Shown one piece after another: positions 14,063 to 21,765 of a DNA stretch of 23,257 nucleotides (the stretch's first letter is position 1; each line of letters starts with the position of its first letter). The position numbers and the translations under genes were made by a program. The notes under the pieces were generated by a model. It searched no databases. It had not been told where the DNA came from and was given only the letters and a program-made list of their open reading frames with translations. The stretch is from GCA-2698665 sp038101125. GTDB lineage: Bacteria; Pseudomonadota; Gammaproteobacteria; GCA-002705445; GCA-002716945. Location: the NCBI GenBank assembly GCA_038101125.1, contig JAYNVZ010000017.1, forward strand, positions 1 through 23,257, read 5' to 3'.

Positions 14063-16632
14063 AATTTACCACAACATCTTTTATATTTTTTACCAGATCC
14101 ACAAGGGCATAGTGCATTCCTAGAAATATTATTATTAGTCTGATTAGGTTTGCTAGATGAATTATTATCTTTCATCATAATCTCAGATATTTCTGGTTTA
14201 TTAATTTTTATTTTACTAAGTATCTTTATTATCTCAAGATTATTAATCGCTAGCATTTCCTCGAACATCTCGAAAGATTCTCTTTTATACTCATTCTTTG
14301 GATTTTTTTGAGCATAACTTCTGAGTCCAACACCCTGTCTTAGATAATCAATTGAGCTGAGATGGTTTCTCCAATCCTCGTCTATAACACTAAGAAATAT
14401 ATTTCTCATTAGTTCTTTTTTATCATTAACATCTAATATATTTAGATTATTTTGAATCTTATCATTTAAACTATTCTTTATAGAATCTTTTAACTTATAT
14501 CTATTATCAGCTACATCTTCCTCTAAAACTTTTCTGCTATCAATTTCAATAAGGAAATCATTTTTTAAAATGGAATCTAATTTTTCTAAGTTCCATTGGG
14601 ATGCCGCCAGATCGTCAGGTATATAGGATGATATTAAATCATCACATGTGTAATCCAAGATATTATTAAATATTATATCTATATCATCTGACTTCAAAAT
14701 GTCATTTCTCTGATTATAAATTACTTTTCTTTGTTCATTAGATATATCATCATACTCCAATAAAGTTTTTCTGATATCGAAATTATGTGATTCTACTCTT
14801 TTTTGCGCATTTTCAATAGATTTTGATACCCATTTATGCTCAATGGCCTCACCTTCTTCCATCCCAAGTTTTTTCATAATTTCACTAACTTTTTCAGATG
14901 CAAAGATCCTCATCAAATTGTCTTCTAAAGATAAAAAGAAACGAGATTCTCCTGGATCACCTTGTCTTCCTGATCTGCCTCTTAATTGATTATCAACTCT
15001 TCTTGATTCATGTCTTTCCGTACCTATGATAAACAAACCACCAAGGTTTTTAATGTTTTCAGGAGAGCCTGCTGAATTTGTAACATCAACAGCTATATCT
15101 TTGCCACCCAAGACAATATCTGTTCCTCTGCCAGCCATATTAGTAGCAATGGTCACAGCTCCAAGTGTTCCAGCATTTGCAATAATTTCAGCTTCCATTT
15201 GATGATGTTTAGCATTCAAGACTGAATGTTTGATCTTTTCTTTTTTGAGTATTGATGAAATATATTCAGAAGCCTCTATGGAAGTAGTACCAACAAGAAC
15301 TGGTTGCTGATTTTCATGTATCCTTTTAACTTCATGTATAATTGCATCAAATTTCTCTTTAGCCGTCAAATATATTAAATCTACATGATCTTTCCTTATC
15401 ATTTTTCTATGTGGTGGTATGACAATCACTTCTAAATTATAAATCTGTTGAAATTCAGTTGCTTCAGTATCAGCTGTGCCGGTCATACCTGATAATTTAT
15501 TAAATAATCTAAAGTAATTTTGAAAAGTAATTGAGGCATAGGTTTGATTCTCATTCTGAATTTTAACTTTCTCTTTAGCTTCAACAGACTGATGCAAGCC
15601 CTCGGACCATCTTCTACCAGACATTTTTCTTCCAGAGAATTCATCGATTATGACTACCTCATCATTTTCAACTACATAATCTATATCTTTATGATACATT
15701 AGATTTGCTTTTAGACTTGCATCAATCAAGTGTAAAAGTTGAATATTTTTCGGATCATATAAACTCTCATTTTTTGGTATTAAATTATTAGAGGCCAATA
15801 AAATCTCTATCTCAGCATGACCAGACTCACTTAATGATACTGATTTCTGTTTTTCATCTATCGAATATAATTCATCATCTTTATTCTTTTGAATTAAATC
15901 GTTTGTGACTTTATTTATTTTTACATAAAGATTACCAGTGTCTTTTGCAGAACCTGAGATGATTAATGGTGTTCTTGCTTCATCAATAAGAACAGAATCA
16001 ACTTCATCAATGATCGCATAACTTAATTCACCCTGAACTTTTTGATTTATATCATATGTCATGTTATCTCTTAAATAATCAAATCCAAATTCATTGTTAG
16101 TGCCATATACAATATCAGACTTATATATATCCTTTCTTTGCTCAGGTGACAACGAACTGGTTATTGTGCCAACAGAAAGACCTAAGAACTTAAATATTTG
16201 ACCCATCCATTCAGCATCCCTTTCAGCAAGATAATCATTAACAGTTACTATAAATACAGAATCATTTTTCAAACTATTTAAATAAGCAGGCAGAGTGGAA
16301 ACAAGCGTCTTCCCTTCGCCTGTTTTCATTTCTGCAATTTTTCCATAATGTAGCGCTATGCCACCTAAAAGTTGCTCGTCATAATGCCTCATGCCTAATA
16401 CTCTTATAGACGCTTCTCTGACTAAAGCATATGCTTCTGGCAATAGTGTGGTTAAATCATCCAAATTCTTTGCTTTTTGTTTTAAATTACTCGTTTCATT
16501 AATAAAATCTGACTCAGAAAACTTTTGATATTTATCCTCTAAACCATTAATTATTTTCACGAGAGACCTATATTCTTTGATGATTCTAGTGTTTCTAGTA
16601 CCGAATATATTTTTAATTATGTTTGTTAGCAT
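14059..16632 (-). CDS. secA: Preprotein translocase ATPase SecA
   Basis: This 857-residue motor drives proteins through SecYEG. Walker A MKTGEGKT is at 102-109, and the DEAD-box segment IDEVDSVLIDEARTPLIISG is intact. The second nucleotide-binding fold includes NMAGRGTDIVLGG and the arginine-finger region DNQLRGRSGRQGDPGESRFFLS. The helical scaffold and wing domains follow. The C-terminal zinc tail (NALCPCGSGKKYKRCCGKL) that binds SecB and phospholipid is present. The length is slightly under E. coli SecA (901). It is the first gene of secA-argJ-nudix and diverges from dciA. No secM-like arrest peptide gene lies upstream. Only a weak GAG precedes the start. Confidence 0.98.
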   Translation of the reverse strand: MLTNIIKNIFGTRNTRIIKEYRSLVKIINGLEDKYQKFSESDFINETSNLKQKAKNLDDLTTLLPEAYALVREASIRVLGMRHYDEQLLGGIALHYGKIAEMKTGEGKTLVSTLPAYLNSLKNDSVFIVTVNDYLAERDAEWMGQIFKFLGLSVGTITSSLSPEQRKDIYKSDIVYGTNNEFGFDYLRDNMTYDINQKVQGELSYAIIDEVDSVLIDEARTPLIISGSAKDTGNLYVKINKVTNDLIQKNKDDELYSIDEKQKSVSLSESGHAEIEILLASNNLIPKNESLYDPKNIQLLHLIDASLKANLMYHKDIDYVVENDEVVIIDEFSGRKMSGRRWSEGLHQSVEAKEKVKIQNENQTYASITFQNYFRLFNKLSGMTGTADTEATEFQQIYNLEVIVIPPHRKMIRKDHVDLIYLTAKEKFDAIIHEVKRIHENQQPVLVGTTSIEASEYISSILKKEKIKHSVLNAKHHQMEAEIIANAGTLGAVTIATNMAGRGTDIVLGGKDIAVDVTNSAGSPENIKNLGGLFIIGTERHESRRVDNQLRGRSGRQGDPGESRFFLSLEDNLMRIFASEKVSEIMKKLGMEEGEAIEHKWVSKSIENAQKRVESHNFDIRKTLLEYDDISNEQRKVIYNQRNDILKSDDIDIIFNNILDYTCDDLISSYIPDDLAASQWNLEKLDSILKNDFLIEIDSRKVLEEDVADNRYKLKDSIKNSLNDKIQNNLNILDVNDKKELMRNIFLSVIDEDWRNHLSSIDYLRQGVGLRSYAQKNPKNEYKRESFEMFEEMLAINNLEIIKILSKIKINKPEISEIMMKDNNSSSKPNQTNNNISRNALCPCGSGKKYKRCCGKL

Positions 16633-16681
16633 TGTGGCTCATATATATTTGTGTAGTTAATACTTTCTATCGTACAATAAG

Positions 16682-16687
16682 TATAAT
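16682..16687 (+). promoter_or_regulatory. Candidate -10 box giving a leaderless dciA mRNA
   Basis: A perfect TATAAT lies 5 bp before the ATG at 16693. Normal spacing would start RNA at the A of the ATG. An in-frame TAG (16687-16689) overlaps the box, so no upstream start codon is possible. A loose TTAATA lies at 16657-16662 with a long 19-bp spacer. Confidence 0.55.
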
Positions 16688-16692
16688 AGCTC

Positions 16693-16962
16693 ATGAAGAA
16701 AATATCATCATTCATACCTGTGCATGTTATCAATAAGGCTGGCTTAATCAAAGAATTAAGTTGTTATATTTCTGATGTGTTTCCCAAAGATATTCTTGAT
16801 ATGATAGAAATTAATAGCATTAAAGATAATGTATTGATTATTAGCTGTAAAAATAGCAGTGTTGCTACAAAAATGAGATTTGAAAAGCAGGTATACCTCG
16901 ATATTCTAAAAGATAATCCTGTGTGTATAATCGAAGATATCACTATAAGTTTATTAGATTGA
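16693..16962 (+). CDS. Short DUF721 / DciA-like helicase-loading protein
   Basis: This 89-residue protein has a predicted alpha-beta-beta-alpha core (KDILDMIEINSIKDNVLIISCKNSS, then TKMRFEKQVYLDIL) that fits the DUF721/DciA family. DciA helps load the replicative helicase DnaB in bacteria that lack DnaC. The assignment rests largely on position: in Pseudomonas the DUF721 gene also lies between lpxC and secA and diverges from secA. The protein is shorter than typical DciA (about 130-170 residues) and seems to consist only of the KH-like N-terminal domain, without the disordered C-terminal tail. Its stop is 6 bp from the convergent lpxC stop. Confidence 0.65.
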   Translation: MKKISSFIPVHVINKAGLIKELSCYISDVFPKDILDMIEINSIKDNVLIISCKNSSVATKMRFEKQVYLDILKDNPVCIIEDITISLLD

Positions 16963-16968
16963 TGCAGA

Positions 16969-17883
16969 CTAATCTGCTATGACTGGTTCAGGTGTACTAT
17001 AAAATATAGGAGATTCTGAATCGTTTTGAATCGTAACTTCTTCCCAAGCATGAACATTATTTATAAGTTCTCTAAGTAATAGATTATTAAGATGATGACC
17101 TGATTTATAAGCTGAAAAAGAACCTATTAAACCATGTCCTAATAAATATAAATCACCGATAGCATCAAGAATTTTATGTTTTACAAATTCGTCTTGAAAT
17201 CTTACGCCTTCTTCATTAACAACTTTATAATCATCTATAACAATTGCATTATTAACACTACCTCCTAATGCAAGATTATTTTTTCTTAATAACTCTATAT
17301 CTTTAGCAAAACCAAATGTTCTTGCTCTACTGACTTGGCTTAAATATGAAACTGAAGAAAAATCTATTTCAGATGATTGAGATGTTTCACTAAATGCAGG
17401 ATGATCAAAATCTATAGTGAAAGCAACTTTAAATCCATCGAAAGGCTCGATTTTTGCCCACTTTTCATCTTGTTTAACTTCAATTGTTTTTTTAATTTTA
17501 ATAAATCTTTTTGCCTCAGATTGTTCTTGGATGCCCGCAGACTGAATCATGAACACAAAAGGCCTGGCGCTTCCATCCATTATAGGAACCTCAGGGCCAT
17601 CTAACTCAACAATAGCATTATCAATTCCAATTCCTGCTAGTGCAGAGAGTAAATGTTCAACGGTTGAAATTTTTATCTCATCATTAGATAGACTTGTGGA
17701 TAGTCTCGTATCAAAGACATTTTCCAAAGATGCTTTTATAGATGCTGATTCAATATCAGTTCTTTTAAAGACAATACCGGAGTTACTAGGCGCAGGCTTC
17801 AAAGTTAAAGATATTTTTTTGCCAGTATGAAGTCCTACTCCAGAAGCTCTTATTTTACTTGATAATGTTCTTTGTTTAAGCAT
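16969..17883 (-). CDS. lpxC: UDP-3-O-acyl-N-acetylglucosamine deacetylase LpxC
   Basis: This 304-residue zinc enzyme catalyses the committed step of lipid A synthesis in the cytoplasm. The zinc ligands are His77 (STVEHLLSAL), His236 and Asp240 (KHKILDAIGDL). The catalytic His263 lies in AYKSGHHLNN. All sit within a few residues of their E. coli positions (79, 238, 242, 265), and the length is normal. This gene proves a Gram-negative with lipid A. It lies 98 bp after ftsA, where ftsZ is expected in the canonical cluster. There is no clear Shine-Dalgarno site; a candidate promoter lies in the 98-bp gap. Confidence 0.97.
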   Translation of the reverse strand: MLKQRTLSSKIRASGVGLHTGKKISLTLKPAPSNSGIVFKRTDIESASIKASLENVFDTRLSTSLSNDEIKISTVEHLLSALAGIGIDNAIVELDGPEVPIMDGSARPFVFMIQSAGIQEQSEAKRFIKIKKTIEVKQDEKWAKIEPFDGFKVAFTIDFDHPAFSETSQSSEIDFSSVSYLSQVSRARTFGFAKDIELLRKNNLALGGSVNNAIVIDDYKVVNEEGVRFQDEFVKHKILDAIGDLYLLGHGLIGSFSAYKSGHHLNNLLLRELINNVHAWEEVTIQNDSESPIFYSTPEPVIAD

Positions 17884-17941
17884 AAGTTATTTTAAATTTT
17901 ATATGAATATTCTTCATTTTCAAGTCTTTATAGAGGATTTA

Positions 17942-17971
17942 TATATAAAATTGTCATATATCTTTAGACAA
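17942..17971 (-). promoter_or_regulatory. Candidate lpxC promoter in the ftsA-lpxC gap
   Basis: The minus strand has TTGTCT (17966-17971) and TATATA (17942-17947) separated by 18 bp, each matching consensus at 4 of 6 positions. A start near 17935 would give a leader of about 50 nt before lpxC. The same bases contain a short inverted repeat (TTGTC, 11 nt, GACAA). AT-rich sequence makes chance matches likely. Confidence 0.35.
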
Positions 17972-17981
17972 ATATTATGTA

Positions 17982-19229
17982 TTAAAGTTCTTTTTGAAAA
18001 TATTTAGAAAATTTATCCCATATCTTTGATAAATTTGTAATTAGCACATTTTCGGAGTTCTGACGATGAGGCATATCTTTCAGTTGTTCTTCTCTATAAA
18101 GTAGAAGTCCGACAGCTGTTGAGTATCGTGTTTGACCATTAAAATTTGTGATTCCTGGTATAGGCTTCGGGCTGCCTATTCTAGCTGACATCGAGAATAT
18201 TTCCTCAGCATATGTATCTAGACCTTCAATTTTGGATCCACCGCCTGTAAATACGATTCCTGCTCTAATTTTTGACGTATATCCACTTGAGCTAATTTCA
18301 TTCTGAATATCTTTAAATATTTCATCAATCCTACATTTTATGATATGAGTTAAAACAGATTTCTTAACTTCTGTATCAGGTTTATCAGATACCGATGGCA
18401 CAGGAATTATAACTTCATCAGCATTTAATTCAGGAACTAAGCTACCATATTTCTCCTTAATCTCTTCAGACGCCTCTAAAGAAGTGCAAAGCCCTATTCG
18501 TATATCATTGGTTACATTTTGACCTGCAACAGGTATTACAGCTGTATGTTTTATATCACCATCTGTAAATATTGCAATATCGGTTGTTCCTCCACCAATA
18601 TCAACAAGACAAACACCCAAAGATTTTTCCTCAGGAGTCAAAACTGAGTAACTTGAAGCGACTGGCTGAAGAACAAACTCATCAACATCAAGAAAACTGT
18701 TTTCAATACATTTATTTAGATTTTTTTTGGCAGTTGTAGAGCAAGTTATTATATGAACATTTGCTTCTAGTCTTTTACCCGCCATTCCAAGTGGCTCTTT
18801 AATACCCATTTGTCCATCAATAGTATAGTATTGAGGTATACGATGAAGAATTTCTTGATCAGCAGGGATGCTAATATCGCTGGCACTAGTAATAACATTT
18901 TCTTTATCTTCTTCTGTGACTTCATCATTCATAATTGTGATAGAAGCATTACCATTGTAACTTTGAATATGATTGCCAGCTATACCTGTAGTAACTGATG
19001 TGAATTTACAGTTTGTCATCGCTCTGGCTTGATCTTTAGCTTTACGTATACTGCTAACTGTGGCATCAATCTCTGATATTACGCCTTTATTAAGGCCCTT
19101 ACATGCTTCTTGACCTACACCGACTATCCTTAGATTACCATCTTCATCATAATCTGCGACTAGACATAAAACTTTGGTTGTTCCTATATCAAGAGCTACA
19201 ATAAATTCAACTTTAGAGTTATTGGTCAT
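17982..19229 (-). CDS. ftsA: Cell division protein FtsA
   Basis: This 415-residue actin-like ATPase tethers FtsZ to the membrane and recruits later division proteins. The phosphate-1 loop ALDIGTTKV (about 13-21) and phosphate-2 loop CLVDIGGGTTDIAIF are intact. The 1C domain (SHS2 fold, about 85-165) is present, as is the adenosine motif GIVFTGGGSKIEGL. The C-terminus SKIWDKFSKYFQKEL is a good amphipathic membrane-targeting helix. The length matches E. coli FtsA (420), with no sign of decay. The gene starts 18 bp after the ftsQ stop. The expected downstream neighbour ftsZ is missing; a 98-bp gap leads directly to lpxC. Confidence 0.97.
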   Translation of the reverse strand: MTNNSKVEFIVALDIGTTKVLCLVADYDEDGNLRIVGVGQEACKGLNKGVISEIDATVSSIRKAKDQARAMTNCKFTSVTTGIAGNHIQSYNGNASITIMNDEVTEEDKENVITSASDISIPADQEILHRIPQYYTIDGQMGIKEPLGMAGKRLEANVHIITCSTTAKKNLNKCIENSFLDVDEFVLQPVASSYSVLTPEEKSLGVCLVDIGGGTTDIAIFTDGDIKHTAVIPVAGQNVTNDIRIGLCTSLEASEEIKEKYGSLVPELNADEVIIPVPSVSDKPDTEVKKSVLTHIIKCRIDEIFKDIQNEISSSGYTSKIRAGIVFTGGGSKIEGLDTYAEEIFSMSARIGSPKPIPGITNFNGQTRYSTAVGLLLYREEQLKDMPHRQNSENVLITNLSKIWDKFSKYFQKEL

Positions 19230-19247
19230 GGTTTATAATATCATTAT

Positions 19248-19910
19248 TTACTGTACAGCAAAACCTGTAGGGTATCTTAAATCAATATTCTTTGGATCAA
19301 AGTTATTTTTTATATTTGATGTAAATTGATCATAGATAGCAGTAAATTCAGTTAATTTTCTTTCTAGGACATCATGGTTCACTGTAAAATTATATTTATC
19401 AGTCTTAATTTTTACCAGATCGAGATCCCGATGAATTTCGACTACATTGAGATTTATTTTAGATAATATATCTTGAATATCTTGATATAAATTATGCGCT
19501 TCATTAGAACTACTGACATTACTTCTCAATTTGAGTATTTTTTTTATAGGGTAGCTTCGTGGTATCATTTTATTACCATTTTTATCAATATATACTTTAT
19601 CATTCCATAGATATATAGGAGAAAACTCAATTAGTCTGACCACTAATACATCAGGCTTTCTAATTATAACTTGAGCAGTATCTAGCCATGGATCTTCCTC
19701 TAATTCTTGCTTGATATCAGTAAGACTGACTTGATATAATTTTTCGCCTATGAGTTTATTCAATGTGCTGGATATTTTTTTATTATTAGCATGATTTAAG
19801 TTGCCTATCATAACTATCTCTTTAACTTTTTGATCATTGAAAAAAGAATCATAAGAAACTAGTATAAAAACTACCATTAGTGAGAATATTAATAATATAA
19901 TATTTTTCAT
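19248..19910 (-). CDS. ftsQ: Cell division protein FtsQ
   Basis: This 220-residue bitopic membrane protein links early and late divisome proteins through FtsB and FtsL. A short cytoplasmic end is followed by one membrane helix (about 3-21) and a periplasmic POTRA domain (about 31-100, VKEIVMIGNLNHANNKKI to PDVLVVRLIEFSPIYLW). The FtsQ beta domain (about 105-220) follows, with LEEDPWLDTAQVIIRKPD at the usual place and IDLRYPTGFAVQ at the end. The N-terminal cytoplasmic part is much shorter than in E. coli. It lies between ddl (1-bp gap) and ftsA, its standard position. Confidence 0.93.
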   Translation of the reverse strand: MKNIILLIFSLMVVFILVSYDSFFNDQKVKEIVMIGNLNHANNKKISSTLNKLIGEKLYQVSLTDIKQELEEDPWLDTAQVIIRKPDVLVVRLIEFSPIYLWNDKVYIDKNGNKMIPRSYPIKKILKLRSNVSSSNEAHNLYQDIQDILSKINLNVVEIHRDLDLVKIKTDKYNFTVNHDVLERKLTEFTAIYDQFTSNIKNNFDPKNIDLRYPTGFAVQ

Positions 19911-19911
19911 A

Positions 19912-20905
19912 TTAATTTTCTAAAAGTAGCTTAATTAAATCAATATAGTTTAATCCAGAATGTTTTGCAGACATTGGTACTAGACTATGACTAGTCATAC
20001 CAGGAATAGAATTAATCTCAATTAAATTGATTTCAAAATTTTGATTCATAAAAAAATCAATACGCCCCCAGGTAGAACAACCTAATAATGCAAATGCTTC
20101 GAGAGCAGTATTATTTATTTTTTCTTGGACTGATGCAGGAAACTTTGGAAAAGTAAAAGAGGTGTTACTATCAATATACTTAGCATTATAATTATAAAAT
20201 TCTCTTTCTGTGTCTATCTTAATTATGGGGAGTACTTTATTTGATATAATTGGCGCAGTATACTCTGCATGGTCAATATACTGTTCAATGAAATAATCAT
20301 GCGGGGCAATATCATCAACCATATACTCACATAGCTTTTTATAAGATAAATCACTATTAGTTGTAATAAAGTCTTGTAAATTCAATATTTTAATTCCAAC
20401 ACTTGATCCAGATTTTATTGGTTTAAGCACAATCTTATCACTGAAATTATTAATAGAAATATGCTCAAACATATCAGGTTTTACTATATGATCTTTAGGT
20501 CCATCATCACGAATAGGATTAAAAATTTTTTGNNNNNNNNNNATATTTAGGAGTTATTAAGTTATTAGAAACCCATAAATCTTTAGTTAATATTTTGTTA
20601 AATGATTTATATGATGATTCTGAGTCAGAACCAATAAATTGGACTGGCAACCTCTCTAGATATTTTTGTACATGACCATCCTCGCCACCGATACCATGCA
20701 TTAGGTTAAATACAAGATCAACTTTATTTTTAATGATAAATCTTTCTAAGATTTCAGGATCATCTCGATCAAAGTCAAATAAAAAAACATTTAGACCGTC
20801 TTCTTGCAAAGCCTCATAAACAGATTTTCCACTATCTAGAGAAATATCCCTTTCATCTGACCAGCCACCATATAAAATTGCTATATTTTTATCATGAATA
20901 TCCAT
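19912..20905 (-). CDS. ddl: D-alanine--D-alanine ligase Ddl, interrupted by an assembly gap
   Basis: This ATP-grasp enzyme makes D-Ala-D-Ala for the peptidoglycan stem peptide. The N-terminal part (20543-20905, 121 codons) has ILYGGWSDERDISLDSG and HGIGGEDGHVQKYLE. The C-terminal part has VLKPIKSGSSVGIKI, WGRIDFFM and the ligand loop EINSIPGMTSHSLVPMSAKHSG. A 10-N gap separates them. The frames on the two sides agree only if the true gap is a multiple of three, so the 10 N are a placeholder and this is one gene, not two. In the downstream part the frame is open back to 20532, beyond the internal Met at 20472. There seems to be an unusual stretch (FNPIRDDGPKDHIVKPDMF) before the ATP-binding lysine region. 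It starts 6 bp after the murB stop. Confidence 0.93.
20533..20542. other. Assembly gap (10 N placeholder) inside ddl
   Basis: Ten undetermined bases break the ddl reading frame. Codon boundaries fall exactly at 20543 and 20532, so a natural gene needs a gap divisible by three; the stated length is therefore not the real one. Confidence 0.95.
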
Positions 20906-20911
20906 AACATC

Positions 20912-21763
20912 TCAGTATATACAAATTTCTCTTTCAAGGGTTATGTTGTATTTAGTTTTAATTTTATCTCGTATAAATGATATTAATTCTTCAAGATCAT
21001 GACAAGTTCCTGTGCCATCATTTATTAAGTAGTTACAATGTTTCCTCGAGACATATATACCGCCAACTCTTTCTTTTGATAAACCAGCAGAGTCTATCAG
21101 GGAGCTGGCAGCTATTTTACTAGAAGGATTTTTAAATATACAGCCCGATGACCATTGTCCTATAGGCTGCGAACTTGATCTTTGCAATGAATATTTTGAT
21201 AAAAGTAGTCTATTGAATTTAAGGTTTTTATTGATATTAAATGTTACATTTAAAAATATTTTGATTTTGGACCTGTCAACATATCTATAAGATTTTTTTA
21301 TGTTACTGCTTTTATAGATCTTAGTTGTGCCATCATCAAGAATACATTGAACAGAATCTATATGATTCCAAATCTCATCTCCAAAAGCTCCAGCATTCAT
21401 AGCTATAGCTCCACCAATTGAACCTGGAATACCATGCAAAAATTCAAACCCGGGTATTTTATTTTTGAAACAGAATTTTGAAAATCTTGAACAGGAAACA
21501 TTAGTCATACAAATTATTTGAAGGTCATCAATGCGTCTTATAGATTTTTTAAAGCATTTCAAAGATATGATACTATTTTTATATCCACTATCTTTAAATG
21601 CTATATTTGAACCATTACCCAAAATAATAGTTTTTTGTGATGAAATCTTACTCTTCAAAACCTCTAGATCTTCTAAAGCTTTAGGAAAATATATTTTTGA
21701 TGATCTACCGCCTATCCTTATAGTTGTAAATTTTTTAAGAGAAACTTTATCTAGAATATCCAT
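20912..21763 (-). CDS. murB: UDP-N-acetylenolpyruvoylglucosamine reductase MurB
   Basis: This 283-residue FAD enzyme reduces UDP-GlcNAc-enolpyruvate to UDP-MurNAc. FAD-binding motifs are GNGSN (49-53) and GIPGSIGGAIAMNAGAFG (111-128). The substrate Tyr-Arg pair is Y159-R160. In SSGCIFKNP (205-213), Cys208 occupies the place of the proton-donating Ser of E. coli MurB (GSFFKNP). The catalytic Glu is E279 near the C-terminus. The length and lack of the long insertion fit type II MurB. Its place inside the dcw cluster is seen in alphaproteobacteria and Legionella-like gammas, where murC precedes it; here murG lies 2 bp upstream instead. Confidence 0.95.
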   Translation of the reverse strand: MDILDKVSLKKFTTIRIGGRSSKIYFPKALEDLEVLKSKISSQKTIILGNGSNIAFKDSGYKNSIISLKCFKKSIRRIDDLQIICMTNVSCSRFSKFCFKNKIPGFEFLHGIPGSIGGAIAMNAGAFGDEIWNHIDSVQCILDDGTTKIYKSSNIKKSYRYVDRSKIKIFLNVTFNINKNLKFNRLLLSKYSLQRSSSQPIGQWSSGCIFKNPSSKIAASSLIDSAGLSKERVGGIYVSRKHCNYLINDGTGTCHDLEELISFIRDKIKTKYNITLEREICIY

Positions 21764-21765
21764 AC

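Noticed and set aside
16950..16985. Short inverted repeats (ATTAG/CTAAT, CAGA/TCTG) at the dciA-lpxC junction as a terminator
   Set aside because: Stems are only 4-5 bp with no T-run; too weak to call.
17377..17830. Two plus-strand frames opposite lpxC
   Set aside because: They overlap each other and a fully conserved LpxC, and their compositions look like antisense translation.
17884..17981. A degraded ftsZ or an RNA gene in the ftsA-lpxC gap
   Set aside because: All three minus-strand frames have early stops and no FtsZ tail motif; only AT-rich promoter-like sequence is visible.
20473..20905. ddl as two separate genes or a pseudogene
   Set aside because: The break coincides with a 10-N placeholder; both halves carry complementary Ddl motifs and join in frame if the gap is a multiple of three.
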